DNA of 64,000 nt from Sympetrum striolatum (taxonomy: Eukaryota; Arthropoda; Insecta; Odonata; Libellulidae): the NCBI GenBank assembly GCA_947579665.1, contig OX388349.1:20368459-20432458 (forward strand). Direction: 5' to 3'. Numbering within the stretch: the first letter of the stretch is position 1; each line of letters starts with the position of its first letter. Positions 1-11,139 of the stretch are shown here, piece by piece. Below the pieces are notes generated by a model. That model saw nothing but the letters and a program-made list of their open reading frames with translations, made no database searches and had not been told where the DNA came from. The position numbers and the translations under genes are program-made.

Positions 1-1560
1 CAGGATATCCATCGGATCTCCCACAGATATCCAATGGCAGATGATCCCAAAAACTTCCCAATGGGTTGTCAATAGGATAATCTGTTACAGAACTATGTAC
101 ATAACATTAATTAATGTATTAATGTAATAATATTGCACTCACATTTGCACAATAACAATGCAGTTACGCCTTCCATTAATGGAAGCCGCAACTGAATGTA
201 AATACAAATTCTGACCGCAAAAAGTTATTTAAATAGGTTAGTTAAAATTATATTATAGCGAATAGACGAGACAAGACGATACATCATTCCCACCAGGGGG
301 TACTGATTGCCCATGTAGCAAGTTATATCTATACAATATCCATAAAGGTTTACCAATATCCTAAAAGCATTATGTCCACATTTAATGTTGTATAGATATT
401 ACATGGATATTAACCCATTAACCATAGAAAGTTGCAATGTAGAAGGGTGAAAAAACCATAGGAAAATATTCTTTCTAGATGCGGTTCGTGGTCGTCTGAA
501 GCGATTGAACACCTTTCTACAGAAAGTGTTATTTAGACACTGAGCCCATTCAGACACCCCCACCCCAGACACTTAATATTTCAATGATTGATTCCGGAGT
601 GGCGAGTTAGAAAATACCAAAGGAAATGTGTTTCTAAGCACATTTCGAGATCGTCTAACATTCCAATTATTCGGTTTTTTCCCTTATAAGATAGAAATGC
701 TGCTAATTATAAAGGATCTGATTCCATTATATTTAGGAAAGAGTCACAAAATACTCCAAACACCATATTTATATTTTGTGACTCTTTCCCCATTCATAGC
801 TATTAGCGGAAACTTCAGGATATCCATTATATTAAGCCATATTATTTCAAATATGATAATAATATTAGTCAAATTATCTATGTCTTCTGGAATGAATATT
901 GAATATGTTAACTAAACTCCATCCGGGGAAAGAAGTCTCCATGCGAAATTTGATTTACAATTTTAAATTCTAAAAATAAATGGTAAAATTGTTTATATAT
1001 ATCTGCAAATTCATATTGACATCGTGTAACGGAGGCGGATATCCCATCGGAATGCTTTCCGGGCTTTCTATTTCAAACGGAGATTCTCTCTACTGCTCAA
1101 AATTCGAATTCAAATTTCGCGGGGAGACACACCATGGGGGGGGGGGGGCGCAGCAATTTTCACGATCGAATATACAACGAGGTTTAACGGATTCAAAATG
1201 CGCATGGTGTGGATTGGTCTGGGTCGTTGTAGATACGAGTATTTTAATGTGGCTGGACTTCTCCATTCTTCGGCATACGAGTTGTAATCGTGCTGCTGAG
1301 AACGCAAATTTGGTGAGTAAAACTTGTAAACGTACTGATTGTAGATATTTACAAAAAACATCCAATGTTAGCAAATTGTCCAATATTATATTTCGCTCGT
1401 TTCTTCAGGTTTGCTTAGAGCCATTTATCTTCATCGTCATACATTTGTGGATGAAATTCACTCAGAATAAATAATAAGAGGAAGCTATTCAGTGAATTGA
1501 CTAGAAGCGGTCGAAATAAATTATTAAAAGCTGATTTATAGCAGTGCTTGGAGACTGATG
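1..1560. other. AT-rich stretch without a supported gene
   Basis: I find no convincing coding exon here. It holds scattered ATCC/GGAT-rich words (positions 1-75 and around 330-410) that resemble the denser block at 4204-4360, a short hairpin (annotated separately) and a run of 13 G at 1136-1148. The overlapping open frames on both strands around 980-1474 have no recognisable domain and look like chance. Confidence 0.5.
736..789. repeat. 18-bp-arm hairpin
   Basis: GGAAAGAGTCACAAAATA at 736-753 is the exact reverse complement of 772-789, with an 18-nt loop between. It could be the core of a small foldback element. I see no flanking target duplication, so its origin is open. Confidence 0.6.
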
Positions 1561-1693
1561 TTGAGTCGTTAGGGTACCCTATGTTTCAATGCTAGTGGGT
1601 CCGAAAATTGTGTGTTGGAAAACGAGGGGCACTCCATTCAAGACAGTGGGGGTAATCAAAATCAAGAAAGAGAATAATTCTTCCTGTCTTCAG

Positions 1694-3015
1694 AGAGTGA
1701 AGTTGAAGTAAATGGCATTACTGAAAATGCTAAACATGCAAAGAAGAAATGCTGTGGAAATCTAAGGAGCAATGTAAGAACAGAGGAGGACGGGACCGAG
1801 TTGAGTGAGTGCATATCACTAGTTTGCTGCTACTAAAACAAGGGAGCTATTGATTGACAATTATGTGAGGTTTGCTTTATCTCTTTCAGAACTGCAGGAA
1901 ATATTAAGGACAATTCTCTTTGTGAAGAGAGCTGTTGTAGACATAGAACAGAGGCTAGATTCAATAGAAGAGAAAGCTACAATAGCAAAAGGTAACCCAG
2001 AACTATGAGGAGGAAGAAAAATTTAGTGGATTGGAATTTCCCCTGGGAACACAAGAGGAGTTGGATACAGCAGAAGAAAAAATTAAAGATGTGGGATTTA
2101 GAAAGATGTTGGTAAGATGAATGTTCATAAAATAAAGCTAGATAAAATATTAATCAACTGGAAAAGTCTGATTAATGTGTACTTTATCAATTTAATTGCA
2201 GCTGTCTGAGTTGTCCTTCATTGGAGGGAACACTGCAAAGGACATGATTGTATGTATTCTCCAGCATGTCATGACAGACAACCTGGCTGCCAGTTATGGT
2301 TGGATTGGGCCTAAAAAGAAAAAAGTATTCTCTGAACTCAGCTTGAAGACTGCAGTTTTTGGTATGCATTGCTTTAAAATTAATTGTATTCCTAGTGGGG
2401 AATTAAAAAAAAACTTAAAATTTGAGATCTGTTTGTCTAGTAACTGTCTAAAATTTTGAAGGGTTTACAAATGTAGGGATTTGCGAAACAATTTAGGCAT
2501 CCATGGTGTGTGAAAATGTGTACATTTTCATATGACTAAGAAAACATGCAGAAATTTATTAGAATTAAGTTAGATTGTATGTAATGTATAGATGAAATAC
2601 TCCACATATTAATGAAATTTCAGAAATCACTAATTTATGAAAACTATTGCAGTTATTTTCAGGGTGATCTTTATTTAATGTATCAAACTATAGTTATTGT
2701 TCATAGAAGAATTGGCATTCTGTTTCCCATTGTCACAGCACTTCATTTGTTCTTCACAATGAGTTATACCATCGATATTATTTAAATTACTTCATTTTAG
2801 CTTGTTTTATTCCTAACATAAAGACTAATTAAATGGTAATTTGTATGTAAATGCTGTCAATAGCATGTAATGGGATATGTTCTCTTCTTATAGATGCTGT
2901 TCCGCATTCCAAGTGGGAAGGTATCTCTTCCAAAGACTTGGAAAGTTATGTGAAGGATTGGTTACTATTGTATTACTGGACAACTTTTTTATACAAACAT
3001 GAGCAAAAGGTATGA
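1694..3015 (+). pseudogene. DUF4806-type protein gene, multi-exon, with a frame conflict
   Basis: Four exons can be laid out: 1694-1804 (donor GTGAGT), 1890-2111 (acceptor CTCTTTCAG, donor GTAAGA), 2202-2361 (acceptor TTAATTGCAG, donor GTATGC) and 2894-3015 (acceptor TTCTTATAG), ending at TGA 3013-3015. Phases agree at all three junctions. The predicted protein has an acidic N-terminal part, a helix-rich stretch (LQEILRTILFVKRAVVDIEQ), then LEFPLGTQEELDTAEEKIKD, a segment with FIGGNTAKDMI and YGWIGPKKKKVFSELSL, and a last exon with WEGISSKDLESYVKDWLL. From memory this order (FPL..., lysine-rich GxxKK, C-terminal helix) is that of the DUF4806 domain, which has no assigned function. Within exon 2 the frame shifts by one base near 2000, and no intron can explain this. 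Either the gene is broken or the base is an error. A further 5' exon near 1570-1651 is possible but would need a 42-bp intron. The start codon is not identified. Confidence 0.55.
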
Positions 3016-4040
3016 GCAAAATGAGGTAGTATGTGGAGTGTATGAAGGAAAGAATGCAACAGCATGTATGAAATATTATTTAAATGTTGTATAAGTAAAA
3101 TATTTGGGATAAAGGATACCAAAAAGCAAACAATTAAAAATGTCAATTATTAATTAGTGTGAAAAGCAGAAGGCTGAAACTTTGAAGGCCTTGTTTCTTC
3201 AAGTTGTAGCCTAGTGCCATTGAGGCATGCTGATGAAATACATATTATAATTACGGTGGCACTAAGAGAGTGAACCTGTGCAATGACTTTTATGCATAGC
3301 ACTATTTCCATTATTCATGACGTAAGTCAGACAATATCTGACCTTCTCATAAAATATTATGGAACAAAAAACTTTTGGCATGGAAATCCAAGTAATGGGA
3401 ATGAATGTCTTCAATCATGCAAATAAATTCAAAATATACCTAGTTCATTTTAAAAAGGAAATGAAAAAATTTCTTGAGTTTTGTATCTATATTTTTGTTT
3501 TCATTCATTTATATAATTCTAAATAGCCCTTTTCTGGTCTTTATGAAAATGTTTAAATTATATTTAGCAAGTTACAAAATTGAATGCCGAAGAACCAATA
3601 TTGAAAAATGCAAAATGCACAAATGATTCATTCCAAAGGTTTTCTACATAACAACAATGGATAATAAACCAGTAAGGAAGGTATTTAACATTTTGCCATA
3701 TTTATCTAATGCCAGTTATTTAGCTCCTTTTACTGCGTCTACCTCAAAAGGAATTGCATAAGGGTCAAATAACTCTGTGAATGCTTTTTTATAATATTTC
3801 CTTTTAGTTCTATATTGTAGGGGCCAGGAATATAACCAGTTGCAGTGAGTAAGCTTGGCTGTAAGGCAAACAACTTTGTAAAAATATTGTACTACTTTGT
3901 AATAGAGGGAAAATAAATTTTTTTGAAATGTAAATTTGTTTTTTTTTATAATCAGCAGTCTCTCGTTAATGCATTCATTCGTCAATGGTTACTACTCCCA
4001 TCAACTCATCTATAGGTGCCATCGGAACTCTTAAGTCCTT
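3016..4040. other. AT-rich spacer, nothing recognised
   Basis: This stretch follows the last exon of the DUF4806-type gene and may include its 3' untranslated region. I see no second gene, RNA gene or clear repeat. Confidence 0.4.
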
Positions 4041-4044
4041 CTAC

Positions 4045-4080
4045 CATGGTGATTAAAAATTTTCATTTTTAATCACCATG
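4045..4080. repeat. 16-bp-arm palindrome
   Basis: CATGGTGATTAAAAAT at 4045-4060 is exactly complementary to 4065-4080, leaving a four-base TTTC loop. Its symmetry is clear, its function is not. Confidence 0.65.
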
Positions 4081-4203
4081 ATGAGTACCCGCGAAAGTTT
4101 TAATGAAGAATCCTTCCAACTTGTAAAGTTTGTATTTCATGTGAAGGAATCTTTTTGGTGTATATTCTTGCAACAAAATGCATGAAATATTATTAATATC
4201 TCA

Positions 4204-4360
4204 TACGGTCATTTTATGGATATCCTGCGGATATCGTATTTTGGGACATATGGATATCCTACGGACATCCGTGGGATATCGCCGGATGCTCATCGGACAT
4301 CCGTGGGACATACGTAACATCCGTCATGGATGTCCATCGGACATCCGTTGGATGTCAATG
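4204..4360. repeat. Short degenerate repeat of ATCCG/GGATATC words
   Basis: The block repeats words such as GGATATCC, GGACATCCGTGGGA and CATCGGACATCCG at irregular spacing of about 12-25 bases. Similar words occur at the very start of the window (1-50). It looks like a decayed simple or satellite-type array, or the body of a small repeat element. Confidence 0.5.
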
Positions 4361-4369
4361 TGTTGTTTG

Positions 4370-5134
4370 GGAAGACTTAAAAACTGTAAATGGTCATTAT
4401 TTTCAAATTGAGAATGAGGATTTACAAGATTCATAAGGTTTGATTCCAGAAATTATTCTAAGAACTATTTTTTTAATCACAAAGGTGTGCCATAGATTTG
4501 CAGTGTTTCCCCAAAGTAGAAGGCCATAGATAATATGGCAGTGGAAGCAGACAGAATATGCTGTTTTTAGGTGATCTTTAGATATAAGGAGCATAAGTTT
4601 CCTCAAAAAAATAGAGGCGTTTATAGAGTTAGACACTAAGAGTCTTAACCTAACCTATTCAACAACAAATTAAAAATTACTTTGACATTTACTGTCACAA
4701 TTCCTTTTTAATATGTCTTTGCTTTCTCATTAATAAATGAGATAACATAAAACAGCTGCATTATTATTAAATTCCCAAAACAAAATGCCATGGAAATCCA
4801 AGGCCTAGAAATTTAGGGATGATATGAGGTAAGCAAGTCCATTCACATCCCGCTTTCGCAAATCCGAACGGTTCTTAATGTTTTAAGATGCCAATGGCCC
4901 TATCCTAGAATTAAACCCAGGTAACCCCCGGTAAAATTTCACTCTAGTGAAATTTTACCCCCATACCTTAAGCAGCCTGGTGCGTCAAACTAAATGTCTT
5001 ACAACCATCTTATGTTAGAGGTGTCATTCATATTTTCTGTTTCCATCATTTCTTCAATACAGTCACAGCAAATAAATTCTGGAAGATCATCGTCTGGATA
5101 CATCTGCATGGTAAAAGCAAATCTGATTGAAATA
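4370..5134 (-). repeat. Inverted duplication, left arm (copy of ZAD exon 2 region)
   Basis: Read on the minus strand, this arm matches 10680-11428. It contains, in order, the end of ZAD intron 1, exon 2, the start of intron 2 and part of a LINE. The exon-2 copy differs from the gene copy by a 5-base insertion after ACACCTCTAA, so it cannot encode the same product. Near 4931-4960 it carries an extra palindrome (GGTAAAATTTCACT and its complement). The arm breaks off inside the LINE at about 4370, whereas the right-hand LINE continues. This suggests that the right copy is the original. Confidence 0.85.
4403..4636 (-). mobile_element. LINE reverse-transcriptase tail fragment (left arm copy)
   Basis: The minus-strand frame contains CHIIYGLLLWGN followed by FVIKKIVLRIISGIKPYESC. 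This is the thumb-region signature of non-LTR retrotransposon reverse transcriptases (YGxxLWGN...LQKRAxRxIxGxKP). The fragment lies entirely within the left arm of the inverted duplication and is matched by the plus-strand copy in intron 2 of the ZAD gene. It has no catalytic core and is dead. Confidence 0.7.
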
Positions 5135-7190
5135 CAGGTAAAATTTTACTTTTACCTAGTATGCATTATTATCATACGGGTAAATTTTAGAAATTTACCA
5201 TCATACGTTCAAGGTACTTAGTGATTTTGTTAAAATGATGCTACTAATTCTGCATTAGACAACCATATTTAATGATATGATATTCATGAATCTGGAAACA
5301 TCGCATCTTTAATATCGATTAATAATTTATTATAGAAATTATGGTAATATAGCGTGGCATCAAATCATGACACTACTAAAACAACCGCCATTAATTCCTA
5401 GCACCAAGTTGAAAAATAACGATTATATTAACAAAAACAAACCATGATGTGCCTATTGACCTTCATTTGTAAAAAGGAAACATCGAAATTTATGTATTTA
5501 ATTTTTGGTAAATAAAAATACATGTGAAGAATTTAATATAATTTGCGAAGAATAAATATTCATAAAATTTATTTTAAATATATGAAAATGATTTATAATT
5601 TCACTCTATTATTATGAAAACATGTCATAACGTAACACACTTTTGGCCACAATTGTATTTTGTGGTGAAATTCGTTTTATTTGATATTTACGTTAATTAG
5701 ACTTGCCAAAATTTAGTTTCAATAAGAAACAATTGTGGGTAGTTGCAAGAGTTTGTGTACAACAAGTGTAAAGCAGGTATTTTCACTTATTCAACTCTCG
5801 GAGGTAAAGGGTTAAATTTTATGCTCAGAGTATAATTTGACCCATGGTTTTCGAGAGATTTTTAGGCTTCAGAGGTCGACTTATATGCCGGCACATACGG
5901 TAGTTCATATTTCATTATTTACATTCTTCTTACATTTAATCTTCTTGCATTCATGATAACTGTTTCAATCAATATTAATGCACACATGTACATTTATTGA
6001 ATTAGTCAGTTAACATATGGCAGTCTTAAGACTGCTATATGTCTGTTATATGCTATATGTCTGCTATATGTACAATTGTCTATTCTATCAACAACTATTC
6101 ATTTATCATGTCACCTAATATTCTGTTCTAATGACCATCCTCAGAACTGGACATCTCTTTAACAAGCTGATAATCTTTTCAGATAGTTATTGAGTCTTTT
6201 ATTATTTCCTTTATTAATGATGCAAATTTACTTTTTCTAACGTTATCACAATCGATATAACATTATACGTTTCATTTCAACATTGGCCATTTCCTTTCCA
6301 AACCTGTAATTTTCTACATTATTTTCAATCGTATTTTCCTAATTCCATGCATCAATAGTATTTGCATATTCATATGTCATTTTAATAATTGAAAATAGTC
6401 TTTTTGGTGAACCAACACTCTCATATGGTATATTTACCTATCTGTAGTGTTAAATTCATAACATTAATAATTTTCTCTGAATCACATTTAGTAAAACTTT
6501 TACGATTTTCTCATATCTTATGTTAGCATTATTTATCTTTGTTATAAGGACTGATATTGCCTTTGAAAGTTTCCTAAACTATTTTCTTATTTCATATGTG
6601 CTGTTCATTAGTCTGGCAAGTCAATCAACTATGTTTTTGCCCAATCCTGTTGGTGGCACTGATGAAATTGAATGAATGCCAATTGTCTTCCATATCCTAA
6701 GATTTGTACATGTTTTTTCCCTTCCATTTATTTATTTTCAATCCTCTGCTATCCTCATTCCATATCTGTAGTTTTACTGACTGTAAACTAATACCATAAT
6801 TAGGGTTTCATTCATAATATTCCTCAGGGTTTTCCATTAACATTTCTGTCAGTCTTCCCACCTTCTATTACTTTTCCATATGGAAAGTTAATAATAAATA
6901 TATATAATTTAATAAACATATTATATTTATGAACATTATTGTTCTTTCTAATCCATAAATTAAATTATTTTTACTGGTTCTATTTTCTATATTTCTGTGT
7001 ATATTTCTAATTTCCCTAGACTTTCCTGTTGCTTGGTTTTAGATGTGTATCACATACTAAAGGGTAAATGACATTTGAGCTTTCATTTTTTACAATTTTG
7101 AGTAAAATATTTTACAGGCTCTGGTTAGGTGAAATTCTATGAGATAACTGTCCAATCGATGCGTTACTATGGTAATCAGAGTCATAAGGT
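5135..7190. other. AT-rich spacer
   Basis: No gene is supported. The boundary with the duplication (5135-5200) has several GGTAAAATTT-type palindromic words. A 16-bp perfect palindrome GCAGTCTTAAGACTGC lies at 6020-6035, followed by repeats of CTATATGTCTG. The rest is featureless AT-rich sequence. Confidence 0.4.
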
Positions 7191-7192
7191 CA

Positions 7193-7340
7193 GGGGGCTT
7201 ATTCTATAACTTTGGCTTTCGATTGGAATGAAATCACCCAGAATTCCGCCCAAGTGGACTCATAACGATCGAAATGGTAATTCCGCTGAAAACAGTATTC
7301 TATATGTACTATCGTAGCTGACTGTCGAATCGGAAACGGT
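7193..7340. repeat. Terminal-inverted-repeat-like block, left
   Basis: It starts GGGGGCTTATTCTATAACT and matches the reverse complement of about 9740-9884 with gaps. The pair would delimit a 2.7-kb element, but I cannot find a target-site duplication, so the two may be independent copies of a small DNA element in opposite orientation. Confidence 0.5.
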
Positions 7341-8039
7341 GTAGCCAGATTTCTGCACTCAACTGACATGCTTTACTACATTCTCATACTAGCGCATGCG
7401 TATTTACATCGTTTTCTCGTCTGCTTGGCAGTATTCAGAAGGCGGTTTGAGAGAAAATATTCTTAATAGTAAGAGAAAGACAGGATGGCGTTGTTAGTAA
7501 TTATGGTTAAAGACAGAAAACAATTAAAGGACATAAAGGCATGATTAAATTAGCGAAGTAGCTGCTTCTTCGCCAGCCAAAGCATTTGCTTAGTCCATAG
7601 CACTGTCTATGTGCACTTTTATACATTATTTATAAAAAAGTTACATTTAAGACCATTTAAATGCATTATAATGGCATTTAATAATATCATAGAGTAACTA
7701 ACTATGATAATATGTATTTATTCATATACTAAATTAATATAGTTTTTAATGATTTCTTGGACAAAAAGTTGTGTATCGCTTTTCTGCGATGCACATTGCT
7801 TTATTGGATTGGGATCAAAATCCTCTCTTGGCTTTGCAATAATTGCAGATTCTCAGCAATTATTTCAGGTAACCCATAATGATGTACAGTATTTATTTTA
7901 TTGTGCGGTAATTTGTGAAACCATGCCTTTTCTCTTCAATCCCGAGACTTCATGGTTAATTAATGTAATGAAAACAAGAATATACATTTTTTGAAGAGAA
8001 ATTTCACCGAGGATTGTTAGTTTCTGTTCTATCCTTTCA

Positions 8040-8617
8040 ATCAACCAATTAATCAATGTTTATTCATCCAGAGATCAGTTAAATACATGATATAGGACGA
8101 CTCAGTAAAAGCATAAAAATAGTCATCAGGTAACAAATATTGTTACAAATTTAAAAACTCATCAATGCTGTAAAAGGCATGCTTTAAAATAAATCTTTTA
8201 ACTCTTATTTTAAACAAAGAAAAGGAATCAGAAGATTTGATACTGTGGGGAAGGGCATTATAAAAGAATGCGACATTGGTAGTGGCATCCTTTACCAAAC
8301 AGATGCAGGTTATGGTGATCACGAAAGAAATCCTGCTTTTGCATAGTGCCATATGAATGAATGGAAGAGCTTGTAGTAAAAAATCTAGGATTGTCTTTAG
8401 CAAAGTAAACACTCTCATAAATGTAAATAGAAGGGAGTGTCATCACTCCATGGGTAATGAAGTATTGTTTACAAGGGGTGAATGGTTTTAGACCAAGAAT
8501 GTGAATGTGTCTTAAAGCTCTTTTTTGGAGGACAAAAACTCTGTTAGCGTGATAGGAATTTCCCCAGAATATAATGCCATACTTAATGATAGAGAATATA
8601 TTGGCATAGTAAAGCAT
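8040..8617 (-). mobile_element. LINE 3' fragment (non-LTR retrotransposon)
   Basis: On the minus strand one frame (8258-8617) reads IIKYGIIFWGNS, VFVLQKRALRHI, LKPFTPCKQYF and MTLPSIYIYESVYFAKDN, the conserved tail of a non-LTR reverse transcriptase. The expected C-terminus continues in another frame (about 8143-8290: FFYNALPHSIK and FILKHAFYSIDEFL), so there is a frame break near 8290. No endonuclease or catalytic core is present. The copy is 5'-truncated and inactive. The signature is shared by jockey- and RTE-related families, so I leave the clade open. Confidence 0.8.
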
Positions 8618-8639
8618 AAACAGAATGTTAGTGGAGAGA

Positions 8640-9690
8640 CAGTCTTTTAATCTAATTATTTGAAAAATGTAACTGTTTATCTTACTAGCAACAAAATGTA
8701 ATTGCTACGGTATACTCTACTGAATGGTGCTGCAACGTAACTAATAGACCTTTTATGAGTGACAGCTTACCTTTTTTAAACAAATTCTTACGATTATAGG
8801 TAGGGTAATCATGACAAAATAGGTTAATAGTAGCAGAAGAAGCCGTTCTCATTTTCCTTTGGGCATAATTCAATCAATTTACACGCAACTACTAGTAAAA
8901 TTCATCTGAAAATATCTTTTATTGAAGAGTGATACATGCATATATTTGTGGTGTGGAAATTCACAAGTTTAATGCTTATTATAACTGTATTCTTGAAACT
9001 TCATTATTAATGGTTAATAACATTCAATAACATTGTTATTTTCTATATTAAAATTCATAAGAAATAATTTCACTGAAGGCGGAAAGTTTCCGAAACGTTG
9101 TCTTAATATTCAGTAACTTTCAACTTGGAGCATGTACATAAATGAAAGTTTTATGAGATCAACTGGCACTTGAACTAAAGAATAAATTGATAAATCCTTT
9201 CTTCCCTCTTACCTGAAGAAGAGAAACGAAGACATCAAGCGGACAGCTTAATATATTATTATATAACTCTTTTCTGATAAAGACTTTTTTGATACGTTCC
9301 ACTGGCGAAAAAGTAACGGGCACACAGGATTTGCACAAGTAGACATCGCTCATATATAACGCACAACATTAATTTAATAAAGAGTATACGTCATTTACTT
9401 CTGCTTCCAGAAAATTAATATTTAGTGAAACTTTACCAGTGAATGTACTGGAATGCCAGTGATTCTCCTTGGCTACCTCAGCTGAGTAGTTAACCTTTGT
9501 ATTAAATACATAACCCCCTATTGGGGTAATCTAAATTTATTCCGGAATTCTCCGGCGGACATCGCAAAGGGATTTGTCAAGTCCCTTAGGGTTCTGCGAT
9601 CAATTACCATTTCTCGTTCTTTCATTTCCTCTGCTAGGAAAATCGCCGCTGCCAGACGAACCTCCATATTTATTGTTTACTTTTAGAATT
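8640..9690. other. AT-rich spacer
   Basis: I see no gene here. A short stretch at 9076-9100 (GAAGGCGGAAAGTTTCCGAAACG) resembles retroelement tail motifs of the type GAAG...GAAACG, but it is too short to classify. Confidence 0.35.
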
Positions 9691-9699
9691 CCGATCAAT

Positions 9700-9884
9700 A
9701 TGGCCGCCATAACGCCACCTTTTAGCTCGCGTAAGGATTCCGATAGTAAAAACCCGCTCGAGATCGAATAGCGAGTTATAGAATACCTTTCCTAATTCCG
9801 ATTCTGATTTGGGGCAATATGGCCGACCTTTCCGGCCAAAAACGCCATTCCGATCGAAAGCCAAAGTTATAGAATAAGCCCCCA
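9700..9884. repeat. Terminal-inverted-repeat-like block, right
   Basis: It ends AGTTATAGAATAAGCCCCC and is the inverted partner of 7193-7340. A second internal AGTTATAGAATA occurs at 9774, so the block also contains a short direct repeat. Confidence 0.5.
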
Positions 9885-10249
9885 GGATCTAAATACAAGG
9901 AGGAGGCAGAGCATTGCTGCAGGCCACATACTTGAAAGTCCTCTGCTACAATTTAATCAAACAGAGGTAACAGGCCTAAGATAAATGCTAGGTTAAATTT
10001 TTGTGCTACCAACTAGGTCCTTTTCTGAAAGAGAATATATGTAAGACTTTTAAAAGAATTTGAACCGCGTCTAACTAGCTTGATCTCTATCATCTGTATG
10101 GTTAAATTCCGCGGTATGAATAGGGAACGGATCGATCGATATGAGTCGATCTCCCTTTTGGTAGATTCATATCGAAATAAATATCGAATGTCGCAATATG
10201 TGCTGTTTGTAACCAATGTAAAGAATCTTCCGAGAGTGAACACGAAGTT

Positions 10250-10411
10250 ATGTTAACTTTAGGACGTAGCGTTACATCTAATCGGAAGCAGGAAAAGGAA
10301 TTGTGTAGAATGTGTTTCTCGAGAAGACCTGCCTTTCTAAATGTATTCGAAACTTCGTTAACGAACAATATGACGATAGCAGATTTGTTTTATCAGTGCA
10401 TCGGGGAGAAT
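10250..10411 (+). CDS. ZAD-C2H2 zinc-finger protein, exon 1 (first half of ZAD)
   Basis: The ATG at 10250 opens a frame of 54 codons ending at the donor GTGAGT (10412). Residues around 22-26 read LCRMCF, giving the first Cys pair of a ZAD, and the end MTIADLFYQCIGEN fits the ZAD helix before its second Cys pair. ZAD domains are N-terminal zinc-binding dimerisation modules of arthropod C2H2 transcription factors, which supports a nuclear DNA-binding protein. The junction is phase 0 and intron 1 is 301 bp. No promoter motif is evident. An upstream in-frame start or 5' untranslated exon cannot be excluded. Confidence 0.8.
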
Positions 10412-10632
10412 GTGAGTAAACAAACTTCCTTATCTTATCGGTACGCTTTGAGTTCATTTCTCTCATTTCCCTTGCGTCTGATATACCGGCAATCTCTTTA
10501 TTCCATCGATTAAAATTTTTCTTACCACTTGATTACTCTAATATTGACGTTATTTATGACGTTACTACATTATTCATTCTTACAACTCCCTACTTACTGC
10601 TACCTAAATATAGATATCCCAAATAAATTGCA

Positions 10633-10648
10633 GGGTAAAATTTCACTT
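10633..10648. repeat. GGGTAAAATTTCACTT motif, copy before exon 2
   Basis: The same 16-base word recurs at 10863-10878, so it flanks ZAD exon 2 as a direct repeat 230 bp apart. Inverted and palindromic forms occur in the duplicated arm near 4931-4960. It may be the end of a small mobile element. Confidence 0.5.
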
Positions 10649-10712
10649 AACATCGCATCTTTTGCATTAAGGATTGGCGTGTATTTCAATCAGATTTGCT
10701 TTTACCATGCAG

Positions 10713-10844
10713 ATGTATCCAGACGATGATCTTCCAGAATTTATTTGCTGTGATTGTATTGAAGAAATGATGGAAACAGAAAATATGAATGACACCTCTA
10801 AGATGGTTGTAAGACATTTAGTTTGGCGCACCAGGCTACTTACG
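10713..10844 (+). CDS. ZAD-C2H2 zinc-finger protein, exon 2 (second half of ZAD)
   Basis: The exon follows the acceptor CCATGCAG and reads MYPDDDLPEFICCDCIEEMM, supplying the second Cys pair of the ZAD (C-C-D-C). The acidic DDDLP before the cysteines is typical of the domain. The donor is most likely GTATGT at 10845. An alternative GTAAGA donor at 10809 would shorten the exon by 12 codons while keeping phase 0. The exon is part of the inverted duplication, and its other copy carries a 5-base insertion. If the duplicate were used instead, the frame would break. Confidence 0.8.
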
Positions 10845-10862
10845 GTATGTGAATTAATTTGA

Positions 10863-10879
10863 GGGTAAAATTTCACTTT
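10863..10879. repeat. GGGTAAAATTTCACTT motif, copy after exon 2
   Basis: This is the second copy of the word at 10633-10648, placed just inside intron 2. Confidence 0.5.
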
Positions 10880-11139
10880 AGGACTGTTTGGGTTTAATTT
10901 CTTTTTATTACTAGAAATAGCCTGTTTTCCGGATTTGCGAAAGCGGGATGTGAATGGACTTGCTTACCTCATATCATCCTTTTCATTTCTAGGCCTTGGA
11001 TTTCCATGGCATTTTGTTTAGGGAATTTAATTATAATGCACCTGTTTTATGTTATCTCATTTATTAATGAGAAAGCAAAGAAAAATTAAAAAGGAATTGT
11101 GAAAGTAAATGTCAAAGTAATTTTTAATTTGTTGTTGAA

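Noticed and set aside
980..1474. 164-codon plus-strand frame overlapping minus-strand frames
   Set aside because: It runs through a 13-G tract, has open frames on both strands and no domain; chance is more likely.
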